From the NCBI RefSeq assembly GCF_016595525.1, contig NZ_JAENII010000002.1, forward strand, positions 248,001 through 312,000: DNA of 64,000 nt, read 5' to 3'. The notes beneath the pieces were generated by a model. That model saw only the letters and a list, made by a program, of their open reading frames with translations. It was not told where the DNA came from and did not search any database. Below are positions 17,204 to 26,059 of this stretch, piece after piece. The stretch is from Haloferula rosea. Lineage in GTDB: Bacteria; Verrucomicrobiota; Verrucomicrobiia; Verrucomicrobiales; Akkermansiaceae. Positions within the stretch are counted from its first letter, which is position 1. The number at the start of each line of letters is the position of its first letter. A program made the position numbers and the translations under genes.

Positions 17204-17995
17204 CTACCAGCGACCGATCAGGAAGGTGGGGACCACCGCCGTCCGTTCCCCGCGGTGCACCTTGGCTTTGCCGATGTTTGCCTTTGGAACGTTGGTCTCG
17301 AGGCAGGGAGATGATTCGGAAGGAGGGGCAAGAAGCGGCTTGGTGGGAATGAGGAACCAGCCGGTTTCCTTTTTGCCGCCCCATGGGTCGAAGTAAGTGA
17401 AATCGAAGTTGGAAGTGCGTCGGGGGATCCTGTCCGGCACGCGGACGATCGTGACGAAATGGGTCTGAAGGGCCTGCCACTGTCCTTTCCTGAACACATA
17501 GCGGCGCAGGCTGATCACCGGGGGGAAACCGTTCTTGAGGGAGTTTCGCATCCGACTGTGGACACGGCCGACCAGCTTCTCGGGAGATTCCCTGCCAGTG
17601 AGTAGAAGGCTCTCGAGCTTCGGCGAAGGTTTCGCAGCCAAGGCGGAAAGCTCTCCGGCGATCGAGTTGAGGTCTTCGACGTTCACGCCTTCGCGGGTCC
17701 AGCGTTTCCGGTCCTTGAGGCTCGTGGATGGGCGAAGCCCATGGGCACGGATCATGTAAAGAAGCTTGGCTTTATCGCTTGATCCGGGGATGGCGGTGGC
17801 CACTTCCGTCCACGACTCGTCACCGCATCGGAATGATGTGAGAAGGGCGGCGGGGCCACAGGCGTTGCCGGCAATGTCCAGTTGGTTGACCGGACCGGCG
17901 ACTGCGTTTGGAGCCCATCGGTCGTCTGCGGTCGCCCCAGCGACAAGTGAGACGAGGATCAGCAGTCTATGGAGATTCCGCAGCAGGGTGAACAT
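17204..17995 (-). CDS. Secreted C39-like (papain-fold) cysteine peptidase candidate
   Basis: A 263-residue exported protein with signal MFTLLRNLHRLLILVSLVAG. The order of catalytic-looking residues fits the papain-like C39 fold: C46 in LDIAGNACGPAALLTSF, H179 in QTHFVTIVRV, and D203 in FDPWGG. The glutamine that often precedes the nucleophile may be Q38. Peptidase C39-like proteins are usually secreted or cleave leader peptides. The gene starts 28 bases inside the subtilase gene, so two exported peptidases seem to be made together. The longer frame to 18037 was not used because the signal peptide begins at this ATG. Activity is inferred from the motif order only. Confidence 0.65.
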   Translation of the reverse strand: MFTLLRNLHRLLILVSLVAGATADDRWAPNAVAGPVNQLDIAGNACGPAALLTSFRCGDESWTEVATAIPGSSDKAKLLYMIRAHGLRPSTSLKDRKRWTREGVNVEDLNSIAGELSALAAKPSPKLESLLLTGRESPEKLVGRVHSRMRNSLKNGFPPVISLRRYVFRKGQWQALQTHFVTIVRVPDRIPRRTSNFDFTYFDPWGGKKETGWFLIPTKPLLAPPSESSPCLETNVPKANIGKAKVHRGERTAVVPTFLIGRW

Positions 17996-19547
17996 CAACG
18001 CGAACGTTGTTTGACACATTCTGGTCGACCGAGCCACCTGAAACCCTTGCCGTGGATTGGACGGTCACATCAGTGCCGGTGTTGGGGAGTGGAATCTCAA
18101 AGGTGGTAACTCCTCCGGGAGGGAGGCTCGTCACGTTCATCTGCTGTAATCCGGAAGGCGTGTTCACAGTGACGGGTGCATTGATGATCTGAGTGGTTCC
18201 ACGGTTCTGGACCGTCACCTGGACGATGGGGTTTCGCTGGGCATCGACGGTGAAGTAGTTCGATGCCACCGCCAGATCAGTGTAGTCCGAAGTACCTTGG
18301 CGCTGGACGCGGCCCAGATCGATGTAGCCTGAGCCATAGGCAGGGTCGTAGCCTGGAGCTCCGCCGTCGTTTGCCTGAGCGGTCAGAATCTCCAATGCCG
18401 AGGCGGCGGTCACATTCCGGGTCGACATGACCGCTGCGAGGGCGCCGGTAACCACGGGAGCGGCAGCGGAGGTGCCGGTGAAACTGACAGTTTGGTTTTC
18501 GATCCACGCGGAGGTGAGGGCAAGGCCGGGTGCGGTGAGGCTGATTTCGCCACTGTTGGAGAAATCGAGATGGCTTCCATTCGCATCGACCGCGCCCACT
18601 CCGACGACCTGATCATAGGCGGCGGGGTAGGAGACGGAAGCGTACCCGTCATTCCCTGATGACGCGACGATGACGACGCCTGCTGCTGCGGCATATTCGA
18701 CCGCTTGTTGGAGCGAGGGGCTATGGCTGCGGGAACCCAATGAAATGTTGATCAGGTCGACCCCGGCGTCGGCGGCTTCGATGATCGCCTGAGCAAGGAC
18801 GAAGGTATTCGATGACCCTTGGTCGTCGGCAATGCGGTAGGAGAGGATCGTCGCGTCGGGAGCCAATCCGAGTTCACTCGCGATGATGGAGGCGACTGCA
18901 GTGCCGTGACCATTTTGCTGCGAAGCATCGGCTGGCAGCTCAACCAGCTGCTCCTGGATGATCCGATTTGTGAACTGGTCGTTGGTCCCCACTCCGGTAT
19001 CCAGAACGGCGATTTTGATGCCTTCGCCCCAACCCGCTTGGTCACCTTGAATTCCAAGCCACTGGCGGAATCCGGTTCCAAACCCCAGTGCTCCTTCCTG
19101 GACCGTGCCGGATCCCGGGATGTTGGCGGGGAAGATGTATTCCTGCTCGACGTCGTCGCCGAGTAGGCCTGCCAATTGGTCGGCATTGAGAAATCCGACC
19201 CGAAGAAGATTGAGGGAGTCAATACGACCGAGGTTGATGACGCCCGTGCCCTCAATGCTTCTGAGAAATGCCTCGAGACTTGCCCGGTCCGAGAAGCGCA
19301 GCACGCGTTGATTGGTCAAGGCTCCAGCATTCATGGCCGCATGGTCCGGCTTGTAGCCTTCCCGCGCCCGCTCACGGATTTTGGTCCGGAACGCACGATC
19401 ATTTTCCGGCCGGGGCGTCGCCCGCTCGGTGAGTCGGGGAGCAGCCGAATTTACCGGGGTGGTGGCCGAGTTCCCCAATCGGTATCCAAGCCACGATCCT
19501 GCCGCGAGCACGGCAATTACGAGAACCCATCGGTAGACCGACTTCAT
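17967..19547 (-). CDS. Subtilisin-family (S8) serine peptidase, membrane-anchored
   Basis: A 526-residue secreted peptidase. A hydrophobic N-terminal segment (VYRWVLVIAVLAAGSWLGY) is either a signal peptide or an anchor; a pro-region of about 140 residues follows. The catalytic triad is D183 in KIAVLDTGVG, H214 in NGHGTAVAS and S360 in FTGTSAAAPVV, with oxyanion N299 in ASSGND. The last 100 residues form a CARDB/immunoglobulin-like domain (VTVQNRGTTQIINAPVTVNT, and LPPGGVTTFEIPL), as in many secreted subtilases. It lies 43 bp after the unknown secreted protein and overlaps the C39-like gene downstream. Confidence 0.92.
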   Translation of the reverse strand: MKSVYRWVLVIAVLAAGSWLGYRLGNSATTPVNSAAPRLTERATPRPENDRAFRTKIRERAREGYKPDHAAMNAGALTNQRVLRFSDRASLEAFLRSIEGTGVINLGRIDSLNLLRVGFLNADQLAGLLGDDVEQEYIFPANIPGSGTVQEGALGFGTGFRQWLGIQGDQAGWGEGIKIAVLDTGVGTNDQFTNRIIQEQLVELPADASQQNGHGTAVASIIASELGLAPDATILSYRIADDQGSSNTFVLAQAIIEAADAGVDLINISLGSRSHSPSLQQAVEYAAAAGVVIVASSGNDGYASVSYPAAYDQVVGVGAVDANGSHLDFSNSGEISLTAPGLALTSAWIENQTVSFTGTSAAAPVVTGALAAVMSTRNVTAASALEILTAQANDGGAPGYDPAYGSGYIDLGRVQRQGTSDYTDLAVASNYFTVDAQRNPIVQVTVQNRGTTQIINAPVTVNTPSGLQQMNVTSLPPGGVTTFEIPLPNTGTDVTVQSTARVSGGSVDQNVSNNVRVDVHPAAESP

Positions 19548-19590
19548 ATGGGGAGACTAACCCCGAAAAGGGATCCAGGTAGCGGAAAAT

Positions 19591-20307
19591 CTATTGTTCG
19601 CCCGGAGGTGGGCCCAGGTCGGCTGGTTCCGCATCTTCGTAGTGATTGAGGCGGGGGAGACCACTCCCTGGATCGGGGTAGACGATGACGAGGTCACGCT
19701 TTCCTTCCACCGACCGCCAGGCGTTGTTATAGAAGCCGGCGAATCCCTTGTCGGAGGCGTATTCCGCAAGAACCGGATAGCGGTTGAAATCATCCAGCCG
19801 ATTGATTTCATCCACCAGGCGTGATTTGCCGGGGTTCAAGCCGATGGCCCTGGCGCCATTGTGTTCGCCCATGTGGAAGCGAACCGCCTTGCTGTGGAGG
19901 TTCATGAGGCGCACGGCTCCGTAGGGGAAGTTCCTGGTATCGTCGGCCAGCGCGACAATCCTGTACGGGCTCTTCTCCGGCGTCGGCGAAGGCAGAAACA
20001 GAAAGAGCACCTTGGACGAATTTGGCAGCTTGATTCCAGGCAGGGCCTTGTAAGGGACCTCCGGATCTTCGTTTGGCAGCGAGAACACGCCCGCCGAGTC
20101 GGTGGCCCGCATCTTGAACGGTTCGGTCATGGCGGAAGTGAAGAGAGGCACTTCCACCATTTCGTCCTTCTTCTCGCCAGGCGCGAAGACCGATTTCACA
20201 TCGCCAACATACTGGAAACACAAGGCTCTGGCCTCAATCAACGCGTTTTCTTGAGCATGAAGTCCAAACGAAAGGACGATGGCGGTGACACAGGAACGAA
20301 AGAACAT
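19591..20307 (-). CDS. Secreted protein of unknown function
   Basis: A 238-residue exported protein with signal MFFRSCVTAIVLSFGLHA. I do not recognise a family. The body looks beta-rich, with VLFLFLPSPTPEKSPYRIVALADD near the middle and VRLMNLHSKAVRFHMGEHNG after it. The C-terminus is proline-rich (DLGPPPGEQ). It lies 49 bp downstream of the Verru_Chthon protein A gene and 43 bp upstream of the subtilase, all on one strand, so a shared transcript is likely. The ATG at 20305-20307 was chosen for the signal peptide; the frame runs to 20376 without one. Confidence 0.65.
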   Translation of the reverse strand: MFFRSCVTAIVLSFGLHAQENALIEARALCFQYVGDVKSVFAPGEKKDEMVEVPLFTSAMTEPFKMRATDSAGVFSLPNEDPEVPYKALPGIKLPNSSKVLFLFLPSPTPEKSPYRIVALADDTRNFPYGAVRLMNLHSKAVRFHMGEHNGARAIGLNPGKSRLVDEINRLDDFNRYPVLAEYASDKGFAGFYNNAWRSVEGKRDLVIVYPDPGSGLPRLNHYEDAEPADLGPPPGEQ

Positions 20308-20356
20308 GTCGTGACGGTGGGCCAAGGTGGGCAAGGCTGCAAGCGGGTTCAGGCCC

Positions 20357-23300
20357 TCAAACTTCCTCGGGAGCAAGCCAGCGGAAGCCGGTGATCACGA
20401 AGCGGCGACCGAACAACTGATTGGCCTCAGTGGTAGGTTCCTCATCTGCGGCGTCCGTTTCGTCCACGTAATCCACCGTGCGTTGCACGATTGCCTCGCA
20501 CCATGCCCGGGCCTTTACATTGCCATTGCTGTCCACCGCATCTCCGTAGGCCCGCACGCGGAAGGTATCGGCCCGCACCGTGAGAATCTGTCCGACGGAC
20601 GAGAGGATGTCGCCCTGGGTGAGATAGCCGGGGGCTGCGACGGCATTGTTGCCATGCATGGCTTCAGGAAACTCGTAGCCGGAGTCGCGGGTTTCATTGT
20701 CACCGTATGACTCCGAATCGTCGGTGAAACCGGAGTTGATCGATGTGCGGTCAATGGCCGCCTGCAGGGCACCCTTGAGAGCCTGATCGGTCTCGCTTCC
20801 TGGTCGACGATTGACGAAATCTGCCATCGAGAGGAATGGGCCACGGTCGCGGACCTCCTTGACGATTTCTTCAGCGAGCTCGCGGATCTGGTCGTCAGCG
20901 AGGGTCCGGAAGCCCTTCCAGCGGAGTTCCCGGGCACCGAGTCCACCCGCGCTTTCCTCCACCGGGCGGCCCGTTGCGCGGCGCATCCGGCTGAAGGGGT
21001 TTTCAGCATCTTCGACCGTACCCCAATCCCCGTTGTTTTGCGCTCCACCGACTCCATCGTAGTATTCGACGGTTTCGTTGTTGAGCGACGACAACAAGGT
21101 GATCCATGCATCGACGGAGGTTGAGTTCACGTTGAAGGGACCATCGACCACCATGTGGGCAGCCGACTTCAAATAGCCTTCATCCGAGGTGACCTCCTGA
21201 GCTGCATCGGAAGCTTCCAACTTTGAAGCAGGAAGCAGGCGGGGGTTGAGCAGGTTCTCCTCGCCATTGAAGAAGGCTTGGGCGACCTGGCTTGCTTGGC
21301 GCGTTGACCCCATGGAGGCACCACCATGCTCGGCGATGGTTGAGAAGTAGTAGGCGTCCCAAAGGGTCGAGTTGGCCATCCATGGATGGTCGATGAGCGT
21401 GTAGCCGGCATTGCTCCGGTGGGTCACCGAGGTGGCCGGAATGAGGGGATTGGCGAAGGATTCACCCACGGTGTAGTTGTTGCCTCCCATGAAACCCTGA
21501 GGTGCAAGCTGGGCGTGGCGAAGCTGAGCGATCGACTGCAGGGGCAGAGAGGGAATCTCATACATCGGTGCCGCTTGAATGCCGTTCAGGTTTGAGCGGG
21601 AAGTATGCGAGTAGGTACGGTTGGTAAGGGGATCGTGCTCGATGGCAATCGATGGGTCCCATGGGATCATCCGCATTTCGTGGGTGTGCTGATCCAACTT
21701 CTGGTCTGCAAGGTCGATGACGCACATGTTCGAGGACTGGGAGCCCACGACCCATGGCTTGGAGGGGGTTGCCGAATCCAAGGTGGTCTTGCCTTCGAAG
21801 GTGAAGATGGCGAATGGTTTCACGCGGCTGTAGTCCTTCACCTTGTCTGAGGGACGCTGATAGAGCTCCGTGGTCCGGTAGGGACGTTGCAGTCGCGCAG
21901 GGAAGACGGTGTCGCCCCCCTTGTTCTGACTCATCGCATCGGTCAGGGTTTCTTCGTTGGAATAGTTCAACTCCAATCGACCGGCCCGCGTGCGCCGACC
22001 GCCTGAGACAAGCGAAATATCGACACCGAGTTTGTTGCCCGATGCCTGCGAAGGCATGGGGGCAAATTCGACGTCGACGGTATCGGTCGAGCGCAGGGAA
22101 ATGATCCCCATGCCATCATCGTCAGAGGTCAGCATTTCATCAGGGGTCAACCAGTCGACCCAGAATCCCATGCCGGGAGCATAGCCGGGGGCGAGTGGCA
22201 CGCTGACGGTTAGATTATCCTGCCAGTCGAAAATGCCCCCGGACTCGAAGCTGGAATCACCACTGACCGATTCGCCGAAGATCCGGGATTCTCCGGGTGC
22301 GAGTCGGATGGGCGCAGCCGTGGAGTCACTGTAGGTGCTCTTGATGTTCAGGCCGAATGCCTTGGCAACCTGGCTGTTCGTGTCGTGGTAGATGTAAAGC
22401 TGGTTGAAGTGAGCCAGCTGGGTCGTCTGGGCACGCCCATTGATGTAGAACTGGAACCCAATCGGCACATCTTCAAAATCGAGCCGCATCTCATCGATCT
22501 CCAACTCCACATTGTAAGGATTGTAGAGTGTGACGACCGGAGAGTAGATCATGTACAACATGTAGCGACGGCGGGAATCACCGGTCCGGTTCAGAATGGT
22601 GCTCGGCCATCCGCCGTGGGCGTCCTTCGTGATCAGTGAGAATTGAAGCTGGACGCGGGAAACCACCGGCATGAGTGGCGCACCACGTGGGGTCTGGGGC
22701 CGATTGTAGGCACGCTCACGTGGATTGTAAGCCGGGCCACCTCCGGAGGGGACCTGAGCCTCGATGCCATAACCACCTCCAGCACTAACGGTTTCCTTGT
22801 AGAGGGAAGCATACTCCGCGAGCTGTCCCCAATAGGGGTTGTTGGTCAGACGGGTGGCCTCGGGATCTTCATAAATCCGTTGGGTCGACATGCCCGCCGG
22901 AAGGTCGTCGGCCAATCGGCTGATATCCTTCTTCAATCCGCCGTTCGCGACGTCGGTCAGCAATCCCTGACTGAACACGGTCAGATCGTGCTGCTTCGGC
23001 CCGACCAGATCGGCGAGTTGATCGATGCGATCCGCCGATGAAATCGAGATGACACGTTCCTGCAAATCGCTGCCAAACCAGTCGAATCCGTCGAAGCCAG
23101 CAAGGCTCTCGAGACCGAACCGGGGCGCGGCTCCCATCAGGGCGTGATTGGCGTTCGAAATGTTTCTGGGCTTCTCCCGGACGAGGTTGATCTTGCTCTT
23201 GGCGCTCTCGTCAAAACCAGCCCATGCAAAGCGACCGCTCAGTTCGTTGCCTGCGTTTGAGGCGATGTTGACGGTGGTGGCTTCGACGAAGTCAGTCTGC

Positions 23301-23761
23301 GCAGCGGATGAGCCCAGAGAACCCTCGCCGACGAGTGTGACATCACCCGTGCCGGGCAGGGAGGTCCGGTCAGACTCATTTCCCGAACCGAGGTAGCCGA
23401 GAAAGAGATCATCGGCGTTGGCGGTTGGGTTTTCGTTGGTGAGTGCCGCGCTTTCCCACACGCCACTCAGGTGCCGGGGGGAGGCTCCGTCGTTGATGGT
23501 GGCAGGTGCGGTGATTCGCTGGTCGCTGCCCAGCTGTTTCTGAAGTTCTCCGACGGCAAGCATGAGGCCGAGGCGCGCGTTACTTCGTGCTTCCTGCATG
23601 GCGCTACCTTGGCTCGAGGCACGCAGACTGACCGTCGAGAGGCTCAAAAGCCCGATGGCCAAGAGGGACAGGAGCACCATCAGGCTGATGGTGATGACCA
23701 AGGCAAAGCCCTGATCTTGTCCCTTCTGGTTTCGCAATGTCTTGATTTGGTAGGTTTTCAT
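20357..23761 (-). CDS. Verru_Chthon cassette protein A
   Basis: A very large (1134-residue) pseudopilin-like protein specific to Verrucomicrobiota. The N-terminus has a type II secretion/pilin-like methylation segment, QDQGFALVITISLMVLLSLL, near residues 15-34, followed by a long helix (SNARLGLMLAVGELQKQLG) and a large extracellular domain with no motif outside the family. The C-terminus FGRRFVITGFRWLAPEEV is the family ending as I remember it. In other genomes protein A is encoded with cassette proteins B, C and D; none is visible here, so this is a solitary copy. Export by a type II-like system is inferred. The ATG at 23759-23761 places the methylation segment correctly. Confidence 0.85.
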   Translation of the reverse strand: MKTYQIKTLRNQKGQDQGFALVITISLMVLLSLLAIGLLSLSTVSLRASSQGSAMQEARSNARLGLMLAVGELQKQLGSDQRITAPATINDGASPRHLSGVWESAALTNENPTANADDLFLGYLGSGNESDRTSLPGTGDVTLVGEGSLGSSAAQTDFVEATTVNIASNAGNELSGRFAWAGFDESAKSKINLVREKPRNISNANHALMGAAPRFGLESLAGFDGFDWFGSDLQERVISISSADRIDQLADLVGPKQHDLTVFSQGLLTDVANGGLKKDISRLADDLPAGMSTQRIYEDPEATRLTNNPYWGQLAEYASLYKETVSAGGGYGIEAQVPSGGGPAYNPRERAYNRPQTPRGAPLMPVVSRVQLQFSLITKDAHGGWPSTILNRTGDSRRRYMLYMIYSPVVTLYNPYNVELEIDEMRLDFEDVPIGFQFYINGRAQTTQLAHFNQLYIYHDTNSQVAKAFGLNIKSTYSDSTAAPIRLAPGESRIFGESVSGDSSFESGGIFDWQDNLTVSVPLAPGYAPGMGFWVDWLTPDEMLTSDDDGMGIISLRSTDTVDVEFAPMPSQASGNKLGVDISLVSGGRRTRAGRLELNYSNEETLTDAMSQNKGGDTVFPARLQRPYRTTELYQRPSDKVKDYSRVKPFAIFTFEGKTTLDSATPSKPWVVGSQSSNMCVIDLADQKLDQHTHEMRMIPWDPSIAIEHDPLTNRTYSHTSRSNLNGIQAAPMYEIPSLPLQSIAQLRHAQLAPQGFMGGNNYTVGESFANPLIPATSVTHRSNAGYTLIDHPWMANSTLWDAYYFSTIAEHGGASMGSTRQASQVAQAFFNGEENLLNPRLLPASKLEASDAAQEVTSDEGYLKSAAHMVVDGPFNVNSTSVDAWITLLSSLNNETVEYYDGVGGAQNNGDWGTVEDAENPFSRMRRATGRPVEESAGGLGARELRWKGFRTLADDQIRELAEEIVKEVRDRGPFLSMADFVNRRPGSETDQALKGALQAAIDRTSINSGFTDDSESYGDNETRDSGYEFPEAMHGNNAVAAPGYLTQGDILSSVGQILTVRADTFRVRAYGDAVDSNGNVKARAWCEAIVQRTVDYVDETDAADEEPTTEANQLFGRRFVITGFRWLAPEEV

Positions 23762-23812
23762 TACTTCGCTGGCGTGAATATACGCGCTGTCATCCGACTG
23801 TAAATACAAATG

Positions 23813-23830
23813 CCATTCCTGTCGGAATGG
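23813..23830. other. Short perfect hairpin between divergent genes
   Basis: CCATTCC and GGAATGG face each other across a four-base TGTC loop. It sits 52 bp upstream of the Verru_Chthon gene and 113 bp upstream of the cystathionine synthase gene. It may be an operator or a transcript hairpin for either gene; nothing decides which. Confidence 0.35.
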
Positions 23831-23943
23831 ATAAGGAGATCGCAGGATTGGAGTATTTCGTCGTGGAAAACGCATGATGGCCCCCTGCTCGAAAAATTGC
23901 CGCTTGCGCCCTCCATCCTTTCAACGGCAAGCAAAGGCGGTCC

Positions 23944-25413
23944 ATGCGTGACTTTCGATCTTCACCGGCTGCTACTGAGAAGGATTTGGGTATTCCGCTG
24001 CCGGATTCACCCCACGCGTGCTCGGTGTGTCTACCCTCGTGGTCGTCCATCGTTGGCTACGAAGAGGGTCGGGGAAGAGTCATCAACCGGCTGCGTGCCG
24101 GGTATCCACGCTTCTTTCGCAACCCCTTGCTCGCCCGCTTGACGCTCCGAGCGGAGGAGGAACTCAAGGTGGATGGGGAGCACGCAGTGCTTTTCCCGAC
24201 GAAAGGGGCGGCCCAGAAGGCCCAGCGCTGGATCGAGCGGCGGGCGCGAGTGGCTGCCAGGTCATCCGATTTCGAAGGACTTCAAGTGGTCATCGTGCCG
24301 GAATCCGCCGTCGAGACCGCTCGCCTCTATCAACGATACAGCGGTGAGATCGTGAGTAGCCGGATGGCTGAGGATCTTCTCAATGGTGGGCTGCAGACGG
24401 GTTCGAAGTCACATTTGCTCCGCCGACGGTTGGCTTCGATTTATGGTGCGAACCCTGCCGGGGTTCAGGTATTCGCCAATGGAATGGCCGCAGTGACGGG
24501 GGTGATGCGCTCTCTTCCCGGCATTGCAGAGGGAAAGAAAACGCTGCAGCTGGAATTCCCCTATGTGGACTCGCTCAAGGTTCAGGAGCAGTTTGGGAAT
24601 GGTGTCGTTTTCCTGAACGAGGCGGAAGGGGAATCATTCGAGGAGGCACTGCGGAGGATCGAGCAGGGAGAATTTGCTGCGGTATTCACGGAGGTTCCAA
24701 GCAACCCGCTGTTACGGACGCTGGATTTGCCCGCGGTGTCGGCCGCCTGCCGCGAAGGAGGAGTGCCTCTCATTGTGGACGACTCGTCGGTCGGGCCGTT
24801 CAACGTAAAAGCGCTTCCATGGGCGGATGCGGTGACTTGCAGTCTAACCAAGTGGCTTTCAGGGGTCGGGGACGTCATGGGAGGCGCGGTGATCATTCGC
24901 GAAGATTCTCCCTTTGCGGACGAATTGGGTGCATCCCTTGCGAGGGAGTCTGAGGAGACCAATCCGCTCTACATCGGGGACAGCCAGGTTCTCTTGTCCA
25001 ATCTCAAGGGTTACTCGACCCGCATGGAGGCTCCCAATGAGAATGCGCTTCAGCTGGTTGAGTTGCTGACCCACCACCCCAGCGTCGACCGCGTTTGGCA
25101 CCCGTCGGTGGTCAATCGGAGCAAGTATGAAGTCATTCAGTCGCCGGGCGGGGGATATGGTGGTCTCCTCTCATTTACGCTGAAGAATTCGCGCAGGACC
25201 TCCAAAGTCTATGACGCGCTGGGTTTATCGAAAGGGCCGAGCTTTGGGACGACATTTTCATTGGTCAGTCCATATGTCATGCTAGCGCACTATGAAGAGC
25301 TGGACTGGGCCGAAGGCTGCGGCGTTCCGGCGCATCTCATCCGTGTCTCTTGTGGCAATGAGGATCCAACGGTCCTACAAACCGCCTTTTCTGACGCGCT
25401 CGACTTGGGTTAA
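23944..25413 (+). CDS. Cystathionine gamma-synthase-like PLP enzyme, fungal STR2 type
   Basis: A 489-residue PLP-dependent transsulfuration enzyme, making cystathionine from an activated homoserine and cysteine for methionine synthesis. Near the N-terminus DSPHACSVCLPSWSSIVGYE and LRAGYPRFF match the extra domain of the fungal STR2 group rather than the compact E. coli MetB. The PLP lysine is K303 in TCSLTKWLSGVGDVMGG. Other conserved blocks are QVFANGMAAVTGVMRSL and FTEVPSNPLLRTLDLPAV. The C-terminus (GVPAHLIRVSCGNEDPTVL) keeps the carboxylate-binding arginine. It is unlinked to other methionine genes. Exact substrate (O-acetyl-, O-succinyl- or phosphohomoserine) cannot be told. Confidence 0.85.
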   Translation: MRDFRSSPAATEKDLGIPLPDSPHACSVCLPSWSSIVGYEEGRGRVINRLRAGYPRFFRNPLLARLTLRAEEELKVDGEHAVLFPTKGAAQKAQRWIERRARVAARSSDFEGLQVVIVPESAVETARLYQRYSGEIVSSRMAEDLLNGGLQTGSKSHLLRRRLASIYGANPAGVQVFANGMAAVTGVMRSLPGIAEGKKTLQLEFPYVDSLKVQEQFGNGVVFLNEAEGESFEEALRRIEQGEFAAVFTEVPSNPLLRTLDLPAVSAACREGGVPLIVDDSSVGPFNVKALPWADAVTCSLTKWLSGVGDVMGGAVIIREDSPFADELGASLARESEETNPLYIGDSQVLLSNLKGYSTRMEAPNENALQLVELLTHHPSVDRVWHPSVVNRSKYEVIQSPGGGYGGLLSFTLKNSRRTSKVYDALGLSKGPSFGTTFSLVSPYVMLAHYEELDWAEGCGVPAHLIRVSCGNEDPTVLQTAFSDALDLG

Positions 25414-25427
25414 TCGTCGCTCCTTGG

Positions 25428-25447
25428 AACGAGGTGAAATCCTCGTT
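25428..25447 (+). terminator. Possible terminator hairpin after the cystathionine synthase gene
   Basis: AACGAGG and CCTCGTT form a perfect 7-bp stem with a six-base TGAAAT loop, starting 14 bases after the stop codon. The bases after it (ATTTG) are only weakly U-rich, so efficiency is uncertain. Confidence 0.45.
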
Positions 25448-25544
25448 ATTTGACGAATAAACGAGCACTTGCTGCCATATTGACAATTTCGCTTGCTTGG
25501 GATCGGAAATTCGCTGGAATGCGGTTGTCCAAAAGCTCTTTTGA

Positions 25545-25568
25545 TTAGTTTTTGGGTGCACAAACTAA
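25545..25568. promoter_or_regulatory. Inverted repeat upstream of the small arm-domain gene
   Basis: TTAGTTT and AAACTAA form a perfect inverted repeat with a 10-bp centre, 42 bp before the chosen start at 25611 (18 bp before the alternative start at 25587). It lies in an AT-richer pocket than its surroundings. It could be an operator for the small protein or an RNA hairpin; no test is possible from sequence alone. Confidence 0.35.
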
Positions 25569-25610
25569 CCATTTCAGGTTTCCTCAATGGGGTGCCTGTC
25601 ATTGAAACGC

Positions 25611-25835
25611 ATGAAACGCCAGCCCAAGCTTGCCCTTCGAGTCAACCACGATAACCCGAATCATCACCTGTGGAACAACCGCGGTGTGTGGTGGTGTCAC
25701 CTGACCGTCCACAAGCCGGATGCGACCGCCGAGCGTCTTCGTTTTTCTCTCAAGACCCGCGATGTCGAACAGGCTCGCGAGCGCCGCGACAAGATCTTCC
25801 AGGACATCGCGGAGCACTACGAAATCGCTGCCTGA
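25611..25835 (+). CDS. Small protein resembling an integrase arm-type DNA-binding domain
   Basis: A 74-residue basic protein: MKRQPKLALRVNHDNPNHHL, then WNNRGVWWCHLTVH, then LRFSLKTRDVEQARERRDKI. The last block is very like the N-terminal arm-binding domain of tyrosine recombinases (pattern R-SL-T-D--EA--RRD--), where one strand hairpin is followed by a helix that binds arm sites. No catalytic recombinase domain follows; the frame stops at 25835 and the next feature is tRNA-Met, 99 bp on. It may be an integrase remnant beside its tRNA target, or a small DNA-binding protein in its own right. An ATG at 25587 would add eight residues. Family membership is inferred by eye. Confidence 0.6.
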   Translation: MKRQPKLALRVNHDNPNHHLWNNRGVWWCHLTVHKPDATAERLRFSLKTRDVEQARERRDKIFQDIAEHYEIAA

Positions 25836-25934
25836 TTCGGTTTCCGACAGGCGGGTTGATTGGCCTTGTGATTTGGTCGGCGGCAGGAGTATGACTCCGC
25901 CGCCGATTCGCGTTTTACGATGTTGGTATGCATC

Positions 25935-26008
25935 GGGCCTGTAGCTCAGTTGGTTAGAGCAGGGGACTCATAATCCTTTGGTCGTGGGTTCAAGTCCCGC
26001 CGGGCCTA
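25935..26008 (+). tRNA. tRNA-Met (CAT), probable elongator
   Basis: A cloverleaf can be drawn from 25935 to the discriminator A at 26008. The D-arm is TAGCTCAGTTGGTTAGAGC, the anticodon loop is CTCATAA with CAT at the wobble-to-third positions, and the T-loop is TTCAAGT between GTGGG and CCCGC. The acceptor has G-U and U-G pairs at its first and sixth steps. Only CC, not CCA, follows. The GGGGACTCATAATCC anticodon arm is like elongator tRNA-Met; a CAT tRNA-Ile2 read by lysidine is the alternative. Confidence 0.88.
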
Positions 26009-26059
26009 CCTTTTTGGAGGTTTCCAAGGAGTGCGTGATCCGCAGCACAATGTGTGCCC

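Noticed and set aside
23762-23943. A SAM-responsive riboswitch upstream of the cystathionine synthase gene
   Set aside because: Only one short hairpin is visible; I could not draw the helices of any known SAM riboswitch class.
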